Notes: generated by a model not told the origin, from the sequence alone. DNA of 64,000 bases from Isoetes taiwanensis (GCA_021234155.1 JAJEKV010000030.1:16480003-16544002), one strand, 5' to 3'. Positions 1 through 10,330 are shown, numbered from the stretch's first letter. A program made the numbers and translations.

Positions 1-118
1 AGCACCACTGTTTCTGACTTCTTTAATTCCTCTCACGGGTTAGAGAGTTCAAATTCCATTGGTGATCCCCTTGCCCATAGTTCCTAAAAGAATCACAAAC
101 CTCCGCTCCGATACCAAT
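1..118 (-). mobile_element. LTR retrotransposon internal leader with primer-binding site
   Basis: On the minus strand this is the start of the internal region of an LTR retrotransposon whose body lies outside the window to the left. Positions 105-116 read, on the minus strand, TGGTATCGGAGC. This differs by one base from TGGTATCAGAGC, the usual plant primer-binding site matching the 3' end of initiator methionine tRNA. It sits two bases past the LTR end at 119, the normal spacing. No coding sequence is visible in this short leader. Confidence 0.75.
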
Positions 119-513
119 TGATACGATGCTTAATTTTTTGAATGCGTATATGGTCTTGAAATAATATTTTAGTAGATAAATAAGATCAACTTGTATTCAC
201 AACATTATCACAACTGATGAACAAGATTAGGAAAGAGATAGTCTTTCAGGTACAAAGAATTGAGGAGCACGATTAACCACCCAACCAGATCTACTGGGTT
301 ATAAACATAAGCGCTATGGCAAATACAAAATTCTGGCTTCTATCTTACTGGCCTTCTAGGCTAATCTAGCTACTCCAAATAGCCACACATCATAAAGCAA
401 TTGCAAATCTGTGATGGTAGTGATCTCTGATTCTTCTCGAGCCGGTTCCAAAGAAGTAAAAATCGCCTCAATCGGAGCTCTGCTTGATGAGATATGTCTA
501 ACTGAAGTCTAGC

Positions 514-527
514 TTCTATTTATAGAT
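514..527 (-). promoter_or_regulatory. Putative TATA box of the LTR promoter
   Basis: The minus strand reads GATCTATAAATAGA, a good plant TATA element, roughly midway through the LTR and correctly oriented for transcription toward the primer-binding site. Inferred from sequence only. Confidence 0.45.
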
Positions 528-735
528 CTCTCCACGACTTTAGCCCTTTTTAGCAAACACTTGCCTTTTATATCAAAATAACTCCTTGCCTTGTATTGGA
601 ATACATGACTTATTATATGAGATATTATCTATGGTCTTCTCCTCGAGCTCGATCCCAACTGATAATCATCCCAATAATAGTGCCTCGACCCGTCCAAAAA
701 TATCAATATTATATTATCCTATGCCCCTTCTTTAT

Positions 736-767
736 ATAGAATAGAATAGAATAGAATAGAATAGAAT
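736..767. repeat. (ATAGA)n microsatellite
   Basis: About six tandem copies of the pentamer AATAG/ATAGA lie within the U3 part of the LTR. Confidence 0.9.
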
Positions 768-1051
768 ATGTTTTTTTCGTCCACAGAGACCAACTGGCCT
801 ATGGGACCCAAACAAAGAGAGAGCAATAAGCATATTATTGTCACGATTAAAAAACCTTCGCCCTGAAGGATTTTTGAGGGAAAAAACTTAGCAGTAATAC
901 TGTACCATCGTATATGATACACTTGGGGAAATATTAGGATTAACATTTACATATAATCTTTACCACTATTTTGCTATATTTTCATAACTCATTTTGCTAT
1001 ATTTCCATAACCCATTCACCGTGGACCACTCCCCCGTGCTTGCCCGTATCA

Positions 1052-1540
1052 GAAAGCATAGGAATTGGCTTGTAGAGTTGCTTTATGGCTGCTAGGGCTA
1101 GAGCTGCATACATTTACCTCAATCACGATATTTCTGGCTATCTGATAGCTAGACCAAATCTGGACCATTCAAATTAGGGTGTGGTTCGATTGTATGTCAA
1201 ATCTGGACCATCCAAATCAGGGCGTGGTTCATTACAGACTTTGGAAAGTTCATTACAGATTATCACTATAAACTTGAAAAGCGATTTTTCGCAATGATTG
1301 GAATTATGATTTCGGCATTGTATTGTATTCAGAATTGTATTTTTAGACTACTTTGAGCTGCTTATTTGTTTTAAAGTCATAATTCTATTTTAAGGTGAGT
1401 TTTGAGGGTTTTTACTCAATGGTACCAAAAAGAAAATGCTTCTTGCGAATTCTGGCAAATTCAGGTGCACATGCACAATGGCGCTTGACTATTCTCATGC
1501 CAAAATTGACGGCCTCCATCTTTTCTTGCATTGGAGCAGC
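1052..1540. other. Intergenic; short direct repeat
   Basis: No gene is recognised. It contains a direct repeat of about 40 bp (1,155-1,197 and 1,198-1,232) built on CAAATCTGGACCAT. This is the outer flank of the LTR element, so the base run after 1,051 (GAAAG) would be one side of its target duplication. Confidence 0.6.
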
Positions 1541-1932
1541 GTTGGCGTGATGGAGGCCGACGAGCGAGGGATCCGGTTCGGCCCTAGGTTTGCATTGGGG
1601 CAGGGGATTTGGGAAGCGGAGAGGGCAAGAATTTGGAGTTGTGGGTTCAAATCCCACGGTAGGTTTCAATTTTTGTCATTCTCTGTACACTTCTCGCTTC
1701 TTCATTTGTTTCTTATGGAGATAAGAGATCCAGAAGACTAACAGGTTAGAGTATCTGGAGAGATATGGGAGAGTAACAGGTTTGGAGGCTCGTTTAGAAG
1801 CAGTTGGTGCCACGAAGTAGTGTCGGTATATTCATCAGGTGCTGGTGCTAGAGGGTGGTGCTGCTTCATCTGGCTCGCTGCTTGATGATGAGCTCTTGAT
1901 GGTTTTGTTTTTTTTTTTTTTTTTTTTTTTTT
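1541..1932 (+). mobile_element. Possible tRNA-derived SINE or tRNA-Leu-like remnant
   Basis: Positions 1,641-1,657 form a perfect T-arm, GTGGG-TTCAAAT-CCCAC, containing a canonical RNA polymerase III B box (GGTTCAAATCC). This is the form seen in plant leucine tRNAs. A weak A-box-like stretch (TGATGGAGGCCGACGAG) lies near 1,549-1,565, too far upstream for an intact tRNA. A run of 25 T residues at 1,908-1,932 could be the SINE tail. The minus-strand open frame across it, with its GFEPTT string, is an artefact of the T-arm. A chance T-arm cannot be excluded. Confidence 0.35.
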
Positions 1933-2377
1933 AAGCTGCAGAGCCCCTGCTTTTCTTAACCCTGCCACTGCAATGGATGCTAGAATGTTGAGATCCTGCA
2001 AGCTGTGATGAGGCCACTATATGGTCCGGCTTAAGGGCAGAAGACCATAGCCATAGATTAGTGCAGGGGCTTGGTGATTTGGTTTGATGCAGAGCTTCAT
2101 GGGGATTTTGAGCCATTGCTACTTGGTTGTATTTATTGTTTTTATGTTGTCCAAAAACTATATTTGAGTTCTCTCTTTTGCACCATTGGCATTTGCATTG
2201 AGAGTTTTTATCAAAAATTTAATGATCTTTGATTTGGCATAAAGTAGGAAATATTCGCCAAATCAAAGACAACAAATGAAAAATGCAAATAGACCCATAA
2301 AGTATTCAATTATAGATATGTATCATTTCAATTGTTTGGTAAGTCCTTGCCCCATTTAATTTGAATTAGCCATCTTC
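1933..2377. other. Intergenic, no gene seen
   Basis: AT-rich sequence without a recognisable coding region, RNA gene or element terminus. Confidence 0.5.
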
Positions 2378-2466
2378 GTAAGAGTATATTATTTGTTAGA
2401 CTTCAATAGGCAGGAAGTTGCGGAAGAGTATGTTATTTGTTAGACTTCAATAGGCGAAAAGTTGCG
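2378..2466. repeat. Two-copy 45-bp tandem repeat
   Basis: Units 2,378-2,422 and 2,423-2,466 share TTATTTGTTAGACTTCAATA and end in AAGTTGCG, with only a few differences. Confidence 0.85.
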
Positions 2467-3190
2467 AGCAATGCCTGTATACAAATTTTCATCAAAGAAT
2501 AAAATAGAATAGAAAACAAGAGGAATATTTTTGGCAGCCAAGCATCCCAAATGACACCAAGAAAGCATCTTGGATCAATGCAATTTGAAAGCGTAGTGCA
2601 AATATTGTTGTTGTTGTTGTTGTTTTTTTTTTTTAATCAATGATGGAATGAAAATTTAGGCCTTTTGAACTACATCATTTCCTGTTACTGTCTGAATTGA
2701 AAAATTTCACCTTAAAATGCCCTCTATAATACTTGGGTTTTGAACTGACATCAAGTTGCGAAAGAGGAATGTTTGCGGTGGCAATAAATTTATTGCATAT
2801 CTACCTCTTATAATAAAAACAATTACGGCGTCGAATGTCTATATACAAATTTTCATGAAAGAATAAAATAGAATAGAAAACAAGAGGAATGTTCGCGGCC
2901 GCCAAGCATCCAAAATGACACCAACAAAGCACCTTGGAGCAATGCAATTCGAAAGCGTAGTGCAAATAATGTCAATTTTTTTTTCAATGATGGAATGAAA
3001 ATTTAGGCCTTTTCAACTACATCCCTTCCTGATATTGTTTGAATTGAAAAGTTTCACCTTAAAATGCCCTTCATAATACTTGGGTTTAGAACTGACATCA
3101 GGTTGCGAAAGCAAAATATTTGTTGTGGCTTTAAATTTCTTCATATCTAACTCTTACAATAAAAATATTTATGGTGTCGAACAAAATAGC
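2463..3190. repeat. Two-copy ~365-bp tandem duplication downstream of the PLAT-like gene
   Basis: Unit 1 (about 2,463-2,825) and unit 2 (about 2,829-3,190) align along their length through shared blocks such as AATAAAATAGAATAGAAAAC, CCAAGCATCC and GAAAGCGTAGTGCAAAT. Unit 1 has a GTT microsatellite plus poly-T near 2,606-2,634; unit 2 has only a poly-T there. The duplication lies just past the stop codon of the minus-strand PLAT-like gene, so it may include its 3' flank. Confidence 0.8.
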
Positions 3191-3237
3191 AACTCTATGT
3201 TAATATTTTCATATCTTCCACTCTAACAGTAGAAAAA

Positions 3238-3939
3238 TTAAGCAACACTGGCGTGAACATTTGCTGGACACGCGCCTGAGGTATAAAAACCATCCTTCTT
3301 GTTAACTGGATGAACTCGAAATTGTGTGAAGGTTGTTTGGTTGCAAGCATTATCATTTGGAGAGACAATGAAGACCTGAACGTAAGGAACACTCAACATA
3401 GGCTGCACTAACAATTGCATTCGACAGACATATAAGTCAAGGCAATTGTTGCGCTTCGTAATTATTGCGAGCTTAGATGATGCGGCATAATCCTTTCCAT
3501 TCCAGTAAATCTGCATGTGGCTATTTTGTTAGTAAGTTATAGTTCCACCATTGAATCTAGAATTTCTATGCCTCTATGCCTAAAGCAAAATAAAAGAAAA
3601 GAAAAGAAATGAAGTGCATTTATATATACGAGAAAGAGAGGGAACGAGGGAGAGACTTGTATAACGTTTCGGTAGGCATCAAACAAGTTTAGCCAGGCTC
3701 CTGTAGGCGCAGTCTGATTTGCAACTTTTATGTATATAGTGTAGACACATATATCCTGCATTTTAGACCCCAGCAATACTAGATAAGGAATATTGCTATA
3801 TAGAAAATACTCATACGAAATATGAATATTGCTATAAACAAGAAGCACTCACCGTTTCTGCTGCTTCAAATGTGGAAGGATGCAAAAGGATCACGAGGAA
3901 AAAACCCCACAGAGGGATCAAAAACTTGCTCCATCCCAT
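3238..3939 (-). CDS. PLAT/LH2 (ATS3-like) small secreted protein, three exons
   Basis: The proposed protein has 152 residues from exons 3,939-3,853, 3,755-3,657 and 3,510-3,238, all joined in phase 0. Exon 1 encodes a signal peptide (about residues 1-26) with the hydrophobic core LWGFFLVILLH, so the product should enter the secretory pathway. Exon 2 opens with CVYTIYIKVA, matching the CxYTIxVKT start of plant PLAT/LH2 and embryo-specific ATS3-like proteins. Exon 3 carries NNCLDLYVC, then YVQVFIVS and NACNQTTFTQF, which match the later conserved blocks. Cysteines are at 32, 85, 91, 118 and 143, in the family spacing. The usual central WGGLMG-like stretch is reduced or missing, which makes the protein shorter than the typical ~180 residues. 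Acceptors (ATGCAG, ATGCAG) and the first donor (GTGAGT) are good; the second donor CAA|GTCTCT is weak. PLAT proteins of this type are extracellular and stress- or seed-linked in known plants; the exact role here is unknown. Confidence 0.7.
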
Positions 3940-4117
3940 TGCTGTGCTTATCAACGCCTAGCTCCAGATCGTTAGTTCAGAAGTAAGTAACCCTTTTATT
4001 TTATGAACCCTAACCTGATTTCTGTATGACTTTCTGAGTGCTATTAATTGCAACTTGAATACCTGGCCAAGAGGAGTTAAGAATCGCCTGATTTTTAGAG
4101 ATTAAAAAACTCACTCA

Positions 4118-4441
4118 TTAATTTGGAGTTGAATGTGCAAGTATTGTTTTGCTTGGGATGCCCCATTAATTTATGGGTTGAATATATAAATGGCAAAATA
4201 CCGCCATGTCAATATGCATCGTTTTAACATGGCAGAAAATCAATAGGTTCATGCTGCAGGCTAGATACAGAACACATTATGATGATCATGGAAGATCAGC
4301 TCTCCATGGAAAGTTGCACAGCACCATAAATGCCTACATAAGTTACTTGTTGGATCATGCAAAAGCAGAGTGAAAAATGAAAATGGGGTTCTTTCTCCTT
4401 GGTCTTGGTTCTTCTTCTCCATGCCTATTATGCCCAACAGG
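4118..4441 (+). pseudogene. Duplicated promoter and broken exon 1 of the malectin-like gene
   Basis: This stretch aligns with 4,733-5,105, the promoter and first exon of the intact gene downstream. Shared blocks include GAGTTGAATGTGCAAG and CATTAATTTATGGGTTGAATA, followed by a signal-peptide exon starting ATGAAAATGGGG at 4,377. The exon ends at the same kind of junction (CAACAGG, then GTAAGC from 4,442) and its last codons read VLLLHAYYAQQ in the frame matching the intact copy. The start codon lies in another frame: relative to the intact copy about five bases are missing, so the reading frame runs to a stop right after the junction. No second exon follows before the intact copy. It is a partial tandem duplication, probably non-functional. 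Confidence 0.65.
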
Positions 4442-4732
4442 GTAAGCCATTCATCTTTGCATTTGTTACCAACAAAATCTCATTCTTAGCTTAATTTCTT
4501 ATCTAGATTTCAGATTCGTTTCTTATTTTCGATGAACTGAAACTATGTTATTTTATGTTATTTTATTTTATGTTATTATGGGCATCTAGGATTCATGAAA
4601 ACGTAAACTTGTCGCCACGTTCTAACTTCGTCTAGGATTTTCTGCCATTAATTGCAGGTTGAATATCTGTCTTTATGTATGTCCACGAGCCAAGAAGTAG
4701 AGACAAAAAGAGCCCTTCCCAAAGTCAGCTTT

Positions 4733-5029
4733 TTAATTTTGAGTTGAATGTGCAAGATAAGGTTGTGGAAACTTTCTTGTGGTGCACCATTAATTTATGG
4801 GTTGAATACGTAAATGACATAACACGTCCATGTGTGGGATTCAATGCAAAATTTCAGCAGAATCAAAGCGTGGCAGAAAATGAGAAGATACATACATGCA
4901 CTATGGAACGGATGCTGCAGCATTAGAAATCAGATTATGTGGAGTCCTGCATGGAAATTTTGCAGCAATCATAAATGCGAGGGCATAAATAAATAAGGTA
5001 CTGGGAATCATAGAAACATAACACAGTCT
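4733..5029 (+). promoter_or_regulatory. Promoter region of the malectin-like gene
   Basis: The segment is present in two copies (see 4,118-4,441). A TATA-like GCATAAATAAATAAGG at 4,983-4,998 lies about 35-45 bases before the start codon at 5,030, implying a very short 5' leader. The duplicate has a comparable CATAAATG at the equivalent place. No other site is identifiable. Confidence 0.4.
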
Positions 5030-6758
5030 ATGCAAATGGAAATGGGTTTTGCAATCGCCCTGCTCCTCTCGGCTCTTCTTCTGCATTGCTGTTTAGCACA
5101 ACAGGGTGAGCAATCGTTTAGTTTAGCTCCATCTTCATTAATATGTTTGTCATGAACTAATATTTGGTTTCTGTTTTGATGAACTGAAAGAGTTAGTTCC
5201 TGGATTCCATTTTTCTTCAAAAACAATGAACTAAAGATTTGGTTTCTGTTTTGATAAGCTTAAAGTGTTACTTGCTTGATTCCATTTTTCTTTGAAAACA
5301 ATGAACTAAAGACTTGGTTTCTGTTTTGATGAACTTAAAGTGTTGCTTGCTTGATTCCATTTTTCTTTGAAAACAATGAACGAAAGATTTGGTTTTCTGT
5401 TTTGATGAACTTAAAGTGTTACTTTCTTGATTCCATTTTTCTTTGGAAACAATGAGACTTGCACTCACCCACTTCTCTCATTCAGTGGTAATCAGTGAGA
5501 TTGTTTTATTTGGCAGGATTCACAAGCATAGATTGCGGCGGTAGCTCGAGCTACGAAGGCAGCAATGGCATTTCCTGGCAAGCAGATCCCAACACTTCAC
5601 CAGATACTGCATACACATTACCACCCAAAATCCTTGAAACTGTCAGATTCTTTCCACAAACCTTTAGCTCTTCAAATTGTTACAGCCTGACAGTGGTTCC
5701 CAACAGAAGGCACCTGCTCAGGGCTTCCTTCTACTATGGAAATTATGATGCACTCTCCTATGCTCCCACATTCAGTCTCTACATAGATGGTTCATTTTGG
5801 ACTGGAGTTTCATATGATCCTCAGAATAGTGACAACCGACTTGGCTATTACATGATCAAAGAGATCATATGGCGACCTAGCCAAACAAGTTCTAGCATTT
5901 GCCTCAAAAGTAATTCTGAAGACGTGCCATTTATTTCTGCTCTTGAATCCAGGATCCTTCCACTGGGATCTTATGAAATGCTTGGATATGGCAATAGCTC
6001 ATTCCACATGCTGCACCGCAACAATTTGGGTGGCAGATCTTTAGTCAGGTATATATTTATATGTTTTTCTCTTGCATAATTGCAAAAAATGCTATGCATT
6101 AAGTATTTTAGAACGAATTGAAATGAATTGAATTAAATGTTGCAGATATCCCAGCGACAAACATGACCGTTTCTGGTTCGGGGTTGCGCAGCCCACTGCC
6201 GGATTTACTGCAATTAAAACTGATAAAACTATATCTCCCAGAATCAGCGCAAATGATAAACCACCGCTAGCAGTGTTTAACAGTGCATTTGAAGGCCAGA
6301 AAAATCAGCCTGTAGTATTTTATGAGCTGGATCTAGAAACCCACCTCAGGGATTTCTACGTAACTCTCTGGTTTGTGGATTTCAGAGAAAGAAGAAGCAG
6401 CGATGTATGTTCGTTTGACATGGGTTTGGAAATTGACGCAAATTTTGGAAACACTACCATAACGGTAGAATCAGGGTTCGTTTCTGGATGGACGCATTCC
6501 TTCTTTTTTCCGACTTCATTGCCAAAACGGAAACTGAGAATAGCATTGCGCCCTACTGCAAGATCCACATTGCCACCGCTGATTAATGCTATCGAAGTGT
6601 ATGCAGCTGGACCTAAAATAGATGTTCAAGGTTCTCCTAACAATTTAGAAAAGGAAAATGTGGCAGCTAATGCAGGATCTCCTTCTATATCCAACCATTT
6701 AGAAGAGGAAAATGTTGTGCAGACACGTCCATCCCTGAGTGAGGAGATTATGGTGTAG
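5030..6758 (+). CDS. Secreted malectin-like domain protein lacking LRR, membrane and kinase parts
   Basis: Exons 5,030-5,105, 5,517-6,048 and 6,146-6,758 join in frame (GT/AG at all junctions) to give 406 residues. Residues 1-23 are a signal peptide (core FAIALLLSALLLHCCLA). Residues about 26-356 are a malectin-like module, opening GFTSIDCGG and including the family blocks NCYSLTV, HLLRASFYYGNYD and the closing LPPLINAIEVY. In malectin-type receptor kinases this is followed by a W-GDPC linker, leucine-rich repeats, a membrane helix and a kinase. Here a 50-residue tail (357-406) with two similar pieces, NNLEKENV and NHLEEENV, leads straight to a stop. The product should therefore be a soluble apoplastic, probably carbohydrate- or wall-peptide-binding protein, a decoy or co-receptor-like form. 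It could instead be the 5' half of a receptor-kinase gene whose rest was lost. Intron 1 is filled with a 75-bp tandem repeat. Alternative starts exist at residues 3 and 5. Confidence 0.8.
5153..5452 (+). repeat. Four-copy ~75-bp tandem repeat inside intron 1
   Basis: Units start at 5,153, 5,226, 5,302 and 5,377. Each contains TTTGGTTTCTGTTTTGAT and GATTCCATTTTTCTT with few differences. The array fills most of intron 1 of the malectin-like gene; the middle units are the most similar, suggesting recent expansion. Confidence 0.9.
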
Positions 6759-7216
6759 TGTAATATGGGTTTTCCTTGTCTGTATGCCTTATATGGCCTG
6801 TTTGAAAAACTCCATATGAGTACTCAGGTATCAATGTAGAAAGCAATGGTTCCTTCTGTGCTTCATTCTACAAAAGGGATTCAATATTTTAGCAAATTTG
6901 TAATGTTAGATGCCTAGTTAGATGTTGTCACCACGAGATGCCGCCGCATGTATGCTAAATGTGGCAACTTGGAAGACAAATACGTCGTAAAATTTTTGAA
7001 AACATGGCTATTTGGTTCAAAGTAGCCTAAATAGCAAGCATGCCAATTGTGGCAACCTGGAAGACAAGCAAGGCTAAAATTTAGAAAAACTTGGAAGACA
7101 AAGCAAGGTCTAAAATTTAGAAAAAAAATATCGCTATGTGGTTGATTGGAATGCTTTGATTGTAGGATCTATCTTGTAGATTAAAAGGAGGAACAAAAGC
7201 AAGAAATAAAGTGCAT
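6759..7216. other. 3' flank of malectin-like gene; small repeats
   Basis: No gene seen. Short repeats based on TTGGAAGACAAAGCAAGG and CTAAAATTTAGAAAAA occur two to three times at about 7,035-7,130. No clear AATAAA poly(A) signal follows the stop codon. Confidence 0.5.
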
Positions 7217-7506
7217 TGTTGTTGTAAATCAATACTACAATACAAATACATGAGCTCAAGCAAGTCTCTCTTCAATTAATAACAAAACACAACTCCCCCC
7301 TATTGGGGATGATGTGCTATTTCTTATGGTATGAAGACTAATGCTGAAAAGGTATGATGCTCGGAGCAGGCACTTATATATATACAAAGGACGTATGTGA
7401 TTTGTACTCGGATAAAGTGGCACAAAACACCCGTAATCTTTAAAGCCAAATTTGAACACCCTCTGTGTGCAAATTTACCCTAAATACATACGAAAATACT
7501 CCAACA
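7217..7506 (-). mobile_element. 3' LTR (290 bp) of a minus-strand copia-like element
   Basis: On the minus strand the segment begins TGTTGGAG and ends CAACA, giving a TGTTG/CAACA terminal inverted repeat typical of copia-type LTRs. Immediately upstream on the minus strand (7,507-7,525) is a purine-rich tract, GACGGAAGAAGAG, in the position of the polypurine tract. The adjoining pol fragment supports this orientation. Confidence 0.6.
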
Positions 7507-7622
7507 AAACTCTTCTTCCGTCTGCATACTTATGAAAATTGGTTAAAAAAAATAAAAACCCCCTAAAGTGCACTGAGGCATAAAACATGGGACAAAATGT
7601 GAACACCCTTGATACGATGTCG

Positions 7623-7682
7623 TTAGATCTCAATGGATTCAAGAGAAGCTCTAGGCAATGCTTTAGCAAGCATATCATCAAG
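7623..7682 (-). pseudogene. C-terminal scrap of a copia-type polyprotein
   Basis: The minus strand reads LDDMLAKALPRASLESIEI then a stop. This matches the end of the copia RNase H region, usually ADMLTKALPR. The stop lies 117 bp before the LTR, the usual arrangement. The rest of pol is absent: sequence to the right passes into unrecognised DNA and then the 10-kb repeat, so the element is truncated. Confidence 0.5.
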
Positions 7683-7900
7683 GGGGGTGCGGATTTGTAA
7701 TGTGTAAATAACATCAACGAATACTTTTAGGGATTTTTTTATTAGCATTTGCTTACGTATATGTACCAAAAAAATAAGCAAGTATAGGCTTAGTTGCATG
7801 AAATATACACTACGGGGTATAGAATATGTATAAAAATATGTAAAGAAGTTGAATATGGGCAGAGAATACGCTGTAGAAATATTTTATGAGGTATACATAT
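7683..7900. other. Unrecognised junction sequence
   Basis: AT-rich sequence between the truncated copia fragment and the start of the 10-kb repeat; no feature recognised. Confidence 0.5.
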
Positions 7901-8620
7901 AGAGGGATGGAGAGGAGTATGGAAAGGGGTTTTCTGCTAAAATAGTGGTAAATAAGGGGTTTTTACCTTACCCCATCTTTGCAGATGGCATATCCAATAT
8001 ACATATAGGTGAATCCCCCGAGCATATCATAAGTGAAAAAATATTTGAGCTTAATGAAGCCTACTCGATATGCTAATGTGAATTCAAATATATCCATACT
8101 CAAAATTTGGCTCTTTCAGCATACTTCAGTCTAAGAAGTTCAAGAATGTATGCATATTTTCACCCGATTGGAAGGCTTTGGTTCATGAAGGCATGTTGTC
8201 AGGGCATGTGGCCTTTTTCCTTATGTCCTTAAATTGCTAATTTTTTGCGCTAAGCGGCGATGACATGCATGCTGAGTTTGAAATCTCTGGGCCAACCAAA
8301 TCTCTCCAGATTTAAGGTGCTTTCTTCAATTTGTGGCATATGTTTGCTTGCGAATTCAAGTACATGTCTACTTGAATGCGGTGGTTTATAAATAGGGATT
8401 ATCTATTATTTTGCACAGTATAGGAGCTGGAAGTTTCTGTCAGGAAAAAAATGTATTTTTTAGTTTTCTTTTTGGATCAAACAACAATTTCGTGGCACAG
8501 CACTGGATATAGCACTTTTTATAAAGGGGTAAAGCAAAGATTTTTATTTTTTAGCTCTGTTGGTGAAACTTATAGCACCATCATGGGCTTAAAGCTAAGT
8601 TTGTACATATCTGAGAACTT

Positions 8621-8858
8621 TAGCTTTGACTTCCAAAACCATGTTGTATAAGAGATTTATTGCCATGAAGAGGCCAAAAGTTGGACATTAGTCTTTGTAT
8701 TTATTCCTTTTCCATACACTAGTCCAAGAAACAATCTAGAATTTATATTTTTTGTGCAAAAGTTGGATCATGACATTGAATGACTTTAGTCTGATATAGC
8801 TTTGACTTCCAAAACCATATTGTATAAGAGATTTATTGCCATGAAGAGGCAAAAGTTT
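8621..8858. repeat. Internal direct repeat in 10-kb repeat, copy A
   Basis: A ~60-bp sequence containing TTGACTTCCAAAACCAT and TATAAGAGATTTATTGCCAT occurs at 8,621-8,682 and 8,798-8,858. The same pair is present in copy B (about 33,494 and 33,668), so the duplication predates the separation of the copies. Confidence 0.8.
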
Positions 8859-9779
8859 AAGACATGGGTAGAAGCATGAAAGGGTGGGCAAAAAAAGGGA
8901 CACTTTTATACATTTACATTTGGCAAAATGTAAAAAAATTCCCCTTGAGGTCTCATTTATTAGGGGGTACCTAATTTTCAAACGGGTTGGGAAACTTTAA
9001 TGCACTAATTTTCAAAAAAAAAAAAAAAAAGACCTCCTTCCTCGATCATTCCCAACCCTGCTGCTCCCGCCATAGCCAGACCTTTGCAAGGTCGATCATG
9101 GACCCTAAGCCCTGATACTCTCCCATTATCACCTAGGGCTGAGCTAGGGTTTAGGGCCGTAGGAGGTGTGATTTTGTGCATTCATTAGTGATTGATCAAG
9201 CCCTATTAGTAGCAAAGAAGAAGCAATGAAGCGCAAGGTCCGGATCAGTCCGTGAAGTCGCCAAGAACCAAGGGTTTGAAGCCCATGGCAACCCCGTGAG
9301 CTAAGCCATCGAAAGCAAAGCCAGGAAACTAAAGACAACTCGGAAAATCTTCAATCGACCCGAGTTGCTCAAGGTTAACATTAGACGACTTAGGACCTAC
9401 AATTTTGATTCGGTTTTTCCAGTCTGTTGCAAGTGGTTCATGATGTTTGGGGCTCTGAACCACCGGTGTTAGGGGTTACCAAGATGCCAGGATCCAAGGG
9501 GTTTGGATGGCGATTTTCTTAAGAAATATGAGCATGTATTCGCAAGACTGAGATCAATAACCATCACATTCCATTGTACTTTTTGCAAAGGGCCTTTGCA
9601 CTTCATTACAAAGGCATACAAATTATTTGGAATGAGGTAAAGGAGAATGCTATTTTGCTAAAAGAGCAAAGAGCGATGTTACACATGCGGTGACCCTAAA
9701 ATCGTCCAATGTAAAAATATGCAAGGTAAATGCGCACGGCAGTCGGTTTAAAATACGGAGATGGATGGGTTGAAGAAAT

Positions 9780-10330
9780 TGGTTGAGAGTAGACTTGTGG
9801 ATGCTACTATCTTGATTAAAGCAGGTGAAGGAGTTGAAGGACAAGAGGAAGCTACTTGAATCAGAGATTTTGCGGGCTGGGAAGTGAGAGAAGCACATTA
9901 AGTAGGGTTGTCCAAAAATCTGATGCCGCAGGATAAACACTCGGCTTGCCAAAATTCTGACTAAAGAAAAGGCAGCGAAGGGCAGCCAATAGATTTGCAA
10001 ATGGCATTGGCAAGTCACTTTGAAGAGGAAAAATCAAGTTTTATGGGAGATGAAAAATTTAACAAAGCCAATCAGACATGACTTCACCAGACGCCACTGC
10101 CATCCATGAAATCAGCAGGATTTGGAGATGAATGAAATTAGTGAGAGTAGGATAAAGGACATGATGTTACATCTTGAAACATCAGATGTAATTACCTTGC
10201 ATCCCAGTCCTGTTCTTGCAGCAGATAGTAAAGGCATCAAATCCTCGTGTGAAGAGCCCTATGCTGCTCTTGTGCATGCCTTAGCGGTAATATTTTGGTG
10301 TTGCCATCATGTGGACATCCCCTCACTTCT
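9780..10330 (+). pseudogene. Decayed plus-strand open region of the 10-kb repeat (copy A)
   Basis: Unrecognised protein-like stretch. The string DLQMALASHFEEE, encoded near 9,990-10,030, is preserved in copy B near 34,842-34,880. A further open stretch starting at 10,122 reads MNEISESRIKDMMLHLETS and then a serine-rich part. Frameshifts break the region between these pieces. Conservation of the string in both copies suggests former coding, possibly a second protein of the element. No family is recognised. Confidence 0.3.

Larger units (their letters stand above)
119..1051 (-). mobile_element. Complete LTR (933 bp), 5' LTR of a minus-strand retrotransposon
   Basis: The segment begins TGATACG and ends CGTATCA on the plus strand, a perfect 7-bp terminal inverted repeat with the TG...CA ends required of LTRs. 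The primer-binding site abuts the 119 end, so this is the 5' LTR of an element transcribed leftward. A TATA-like CTATAAATAGA on the minus strand at about 515-526 would place transcription start near 485, making 486-1,051 the U3 region. U3 contains an (ATAGA)n microsatellite at about 736-767. The partner LTR and the target duplication are outside the window, so copia or gypsy assignment is not possible. Confidence 0.75.

Noticed and set aside
1412-1669. Open frame with PTVGFEPTTPNSC
   Set aside because: The string is the reverse reading of a tRNA-like T-arm and is a well-known annotation artefact.
4675-4926. 83-residue plus-strand frame
   Set aside because: It lies in the promoter segment of the malectin-like gene, and its duplicate at 4,118-4,441 does not preserve the frame.
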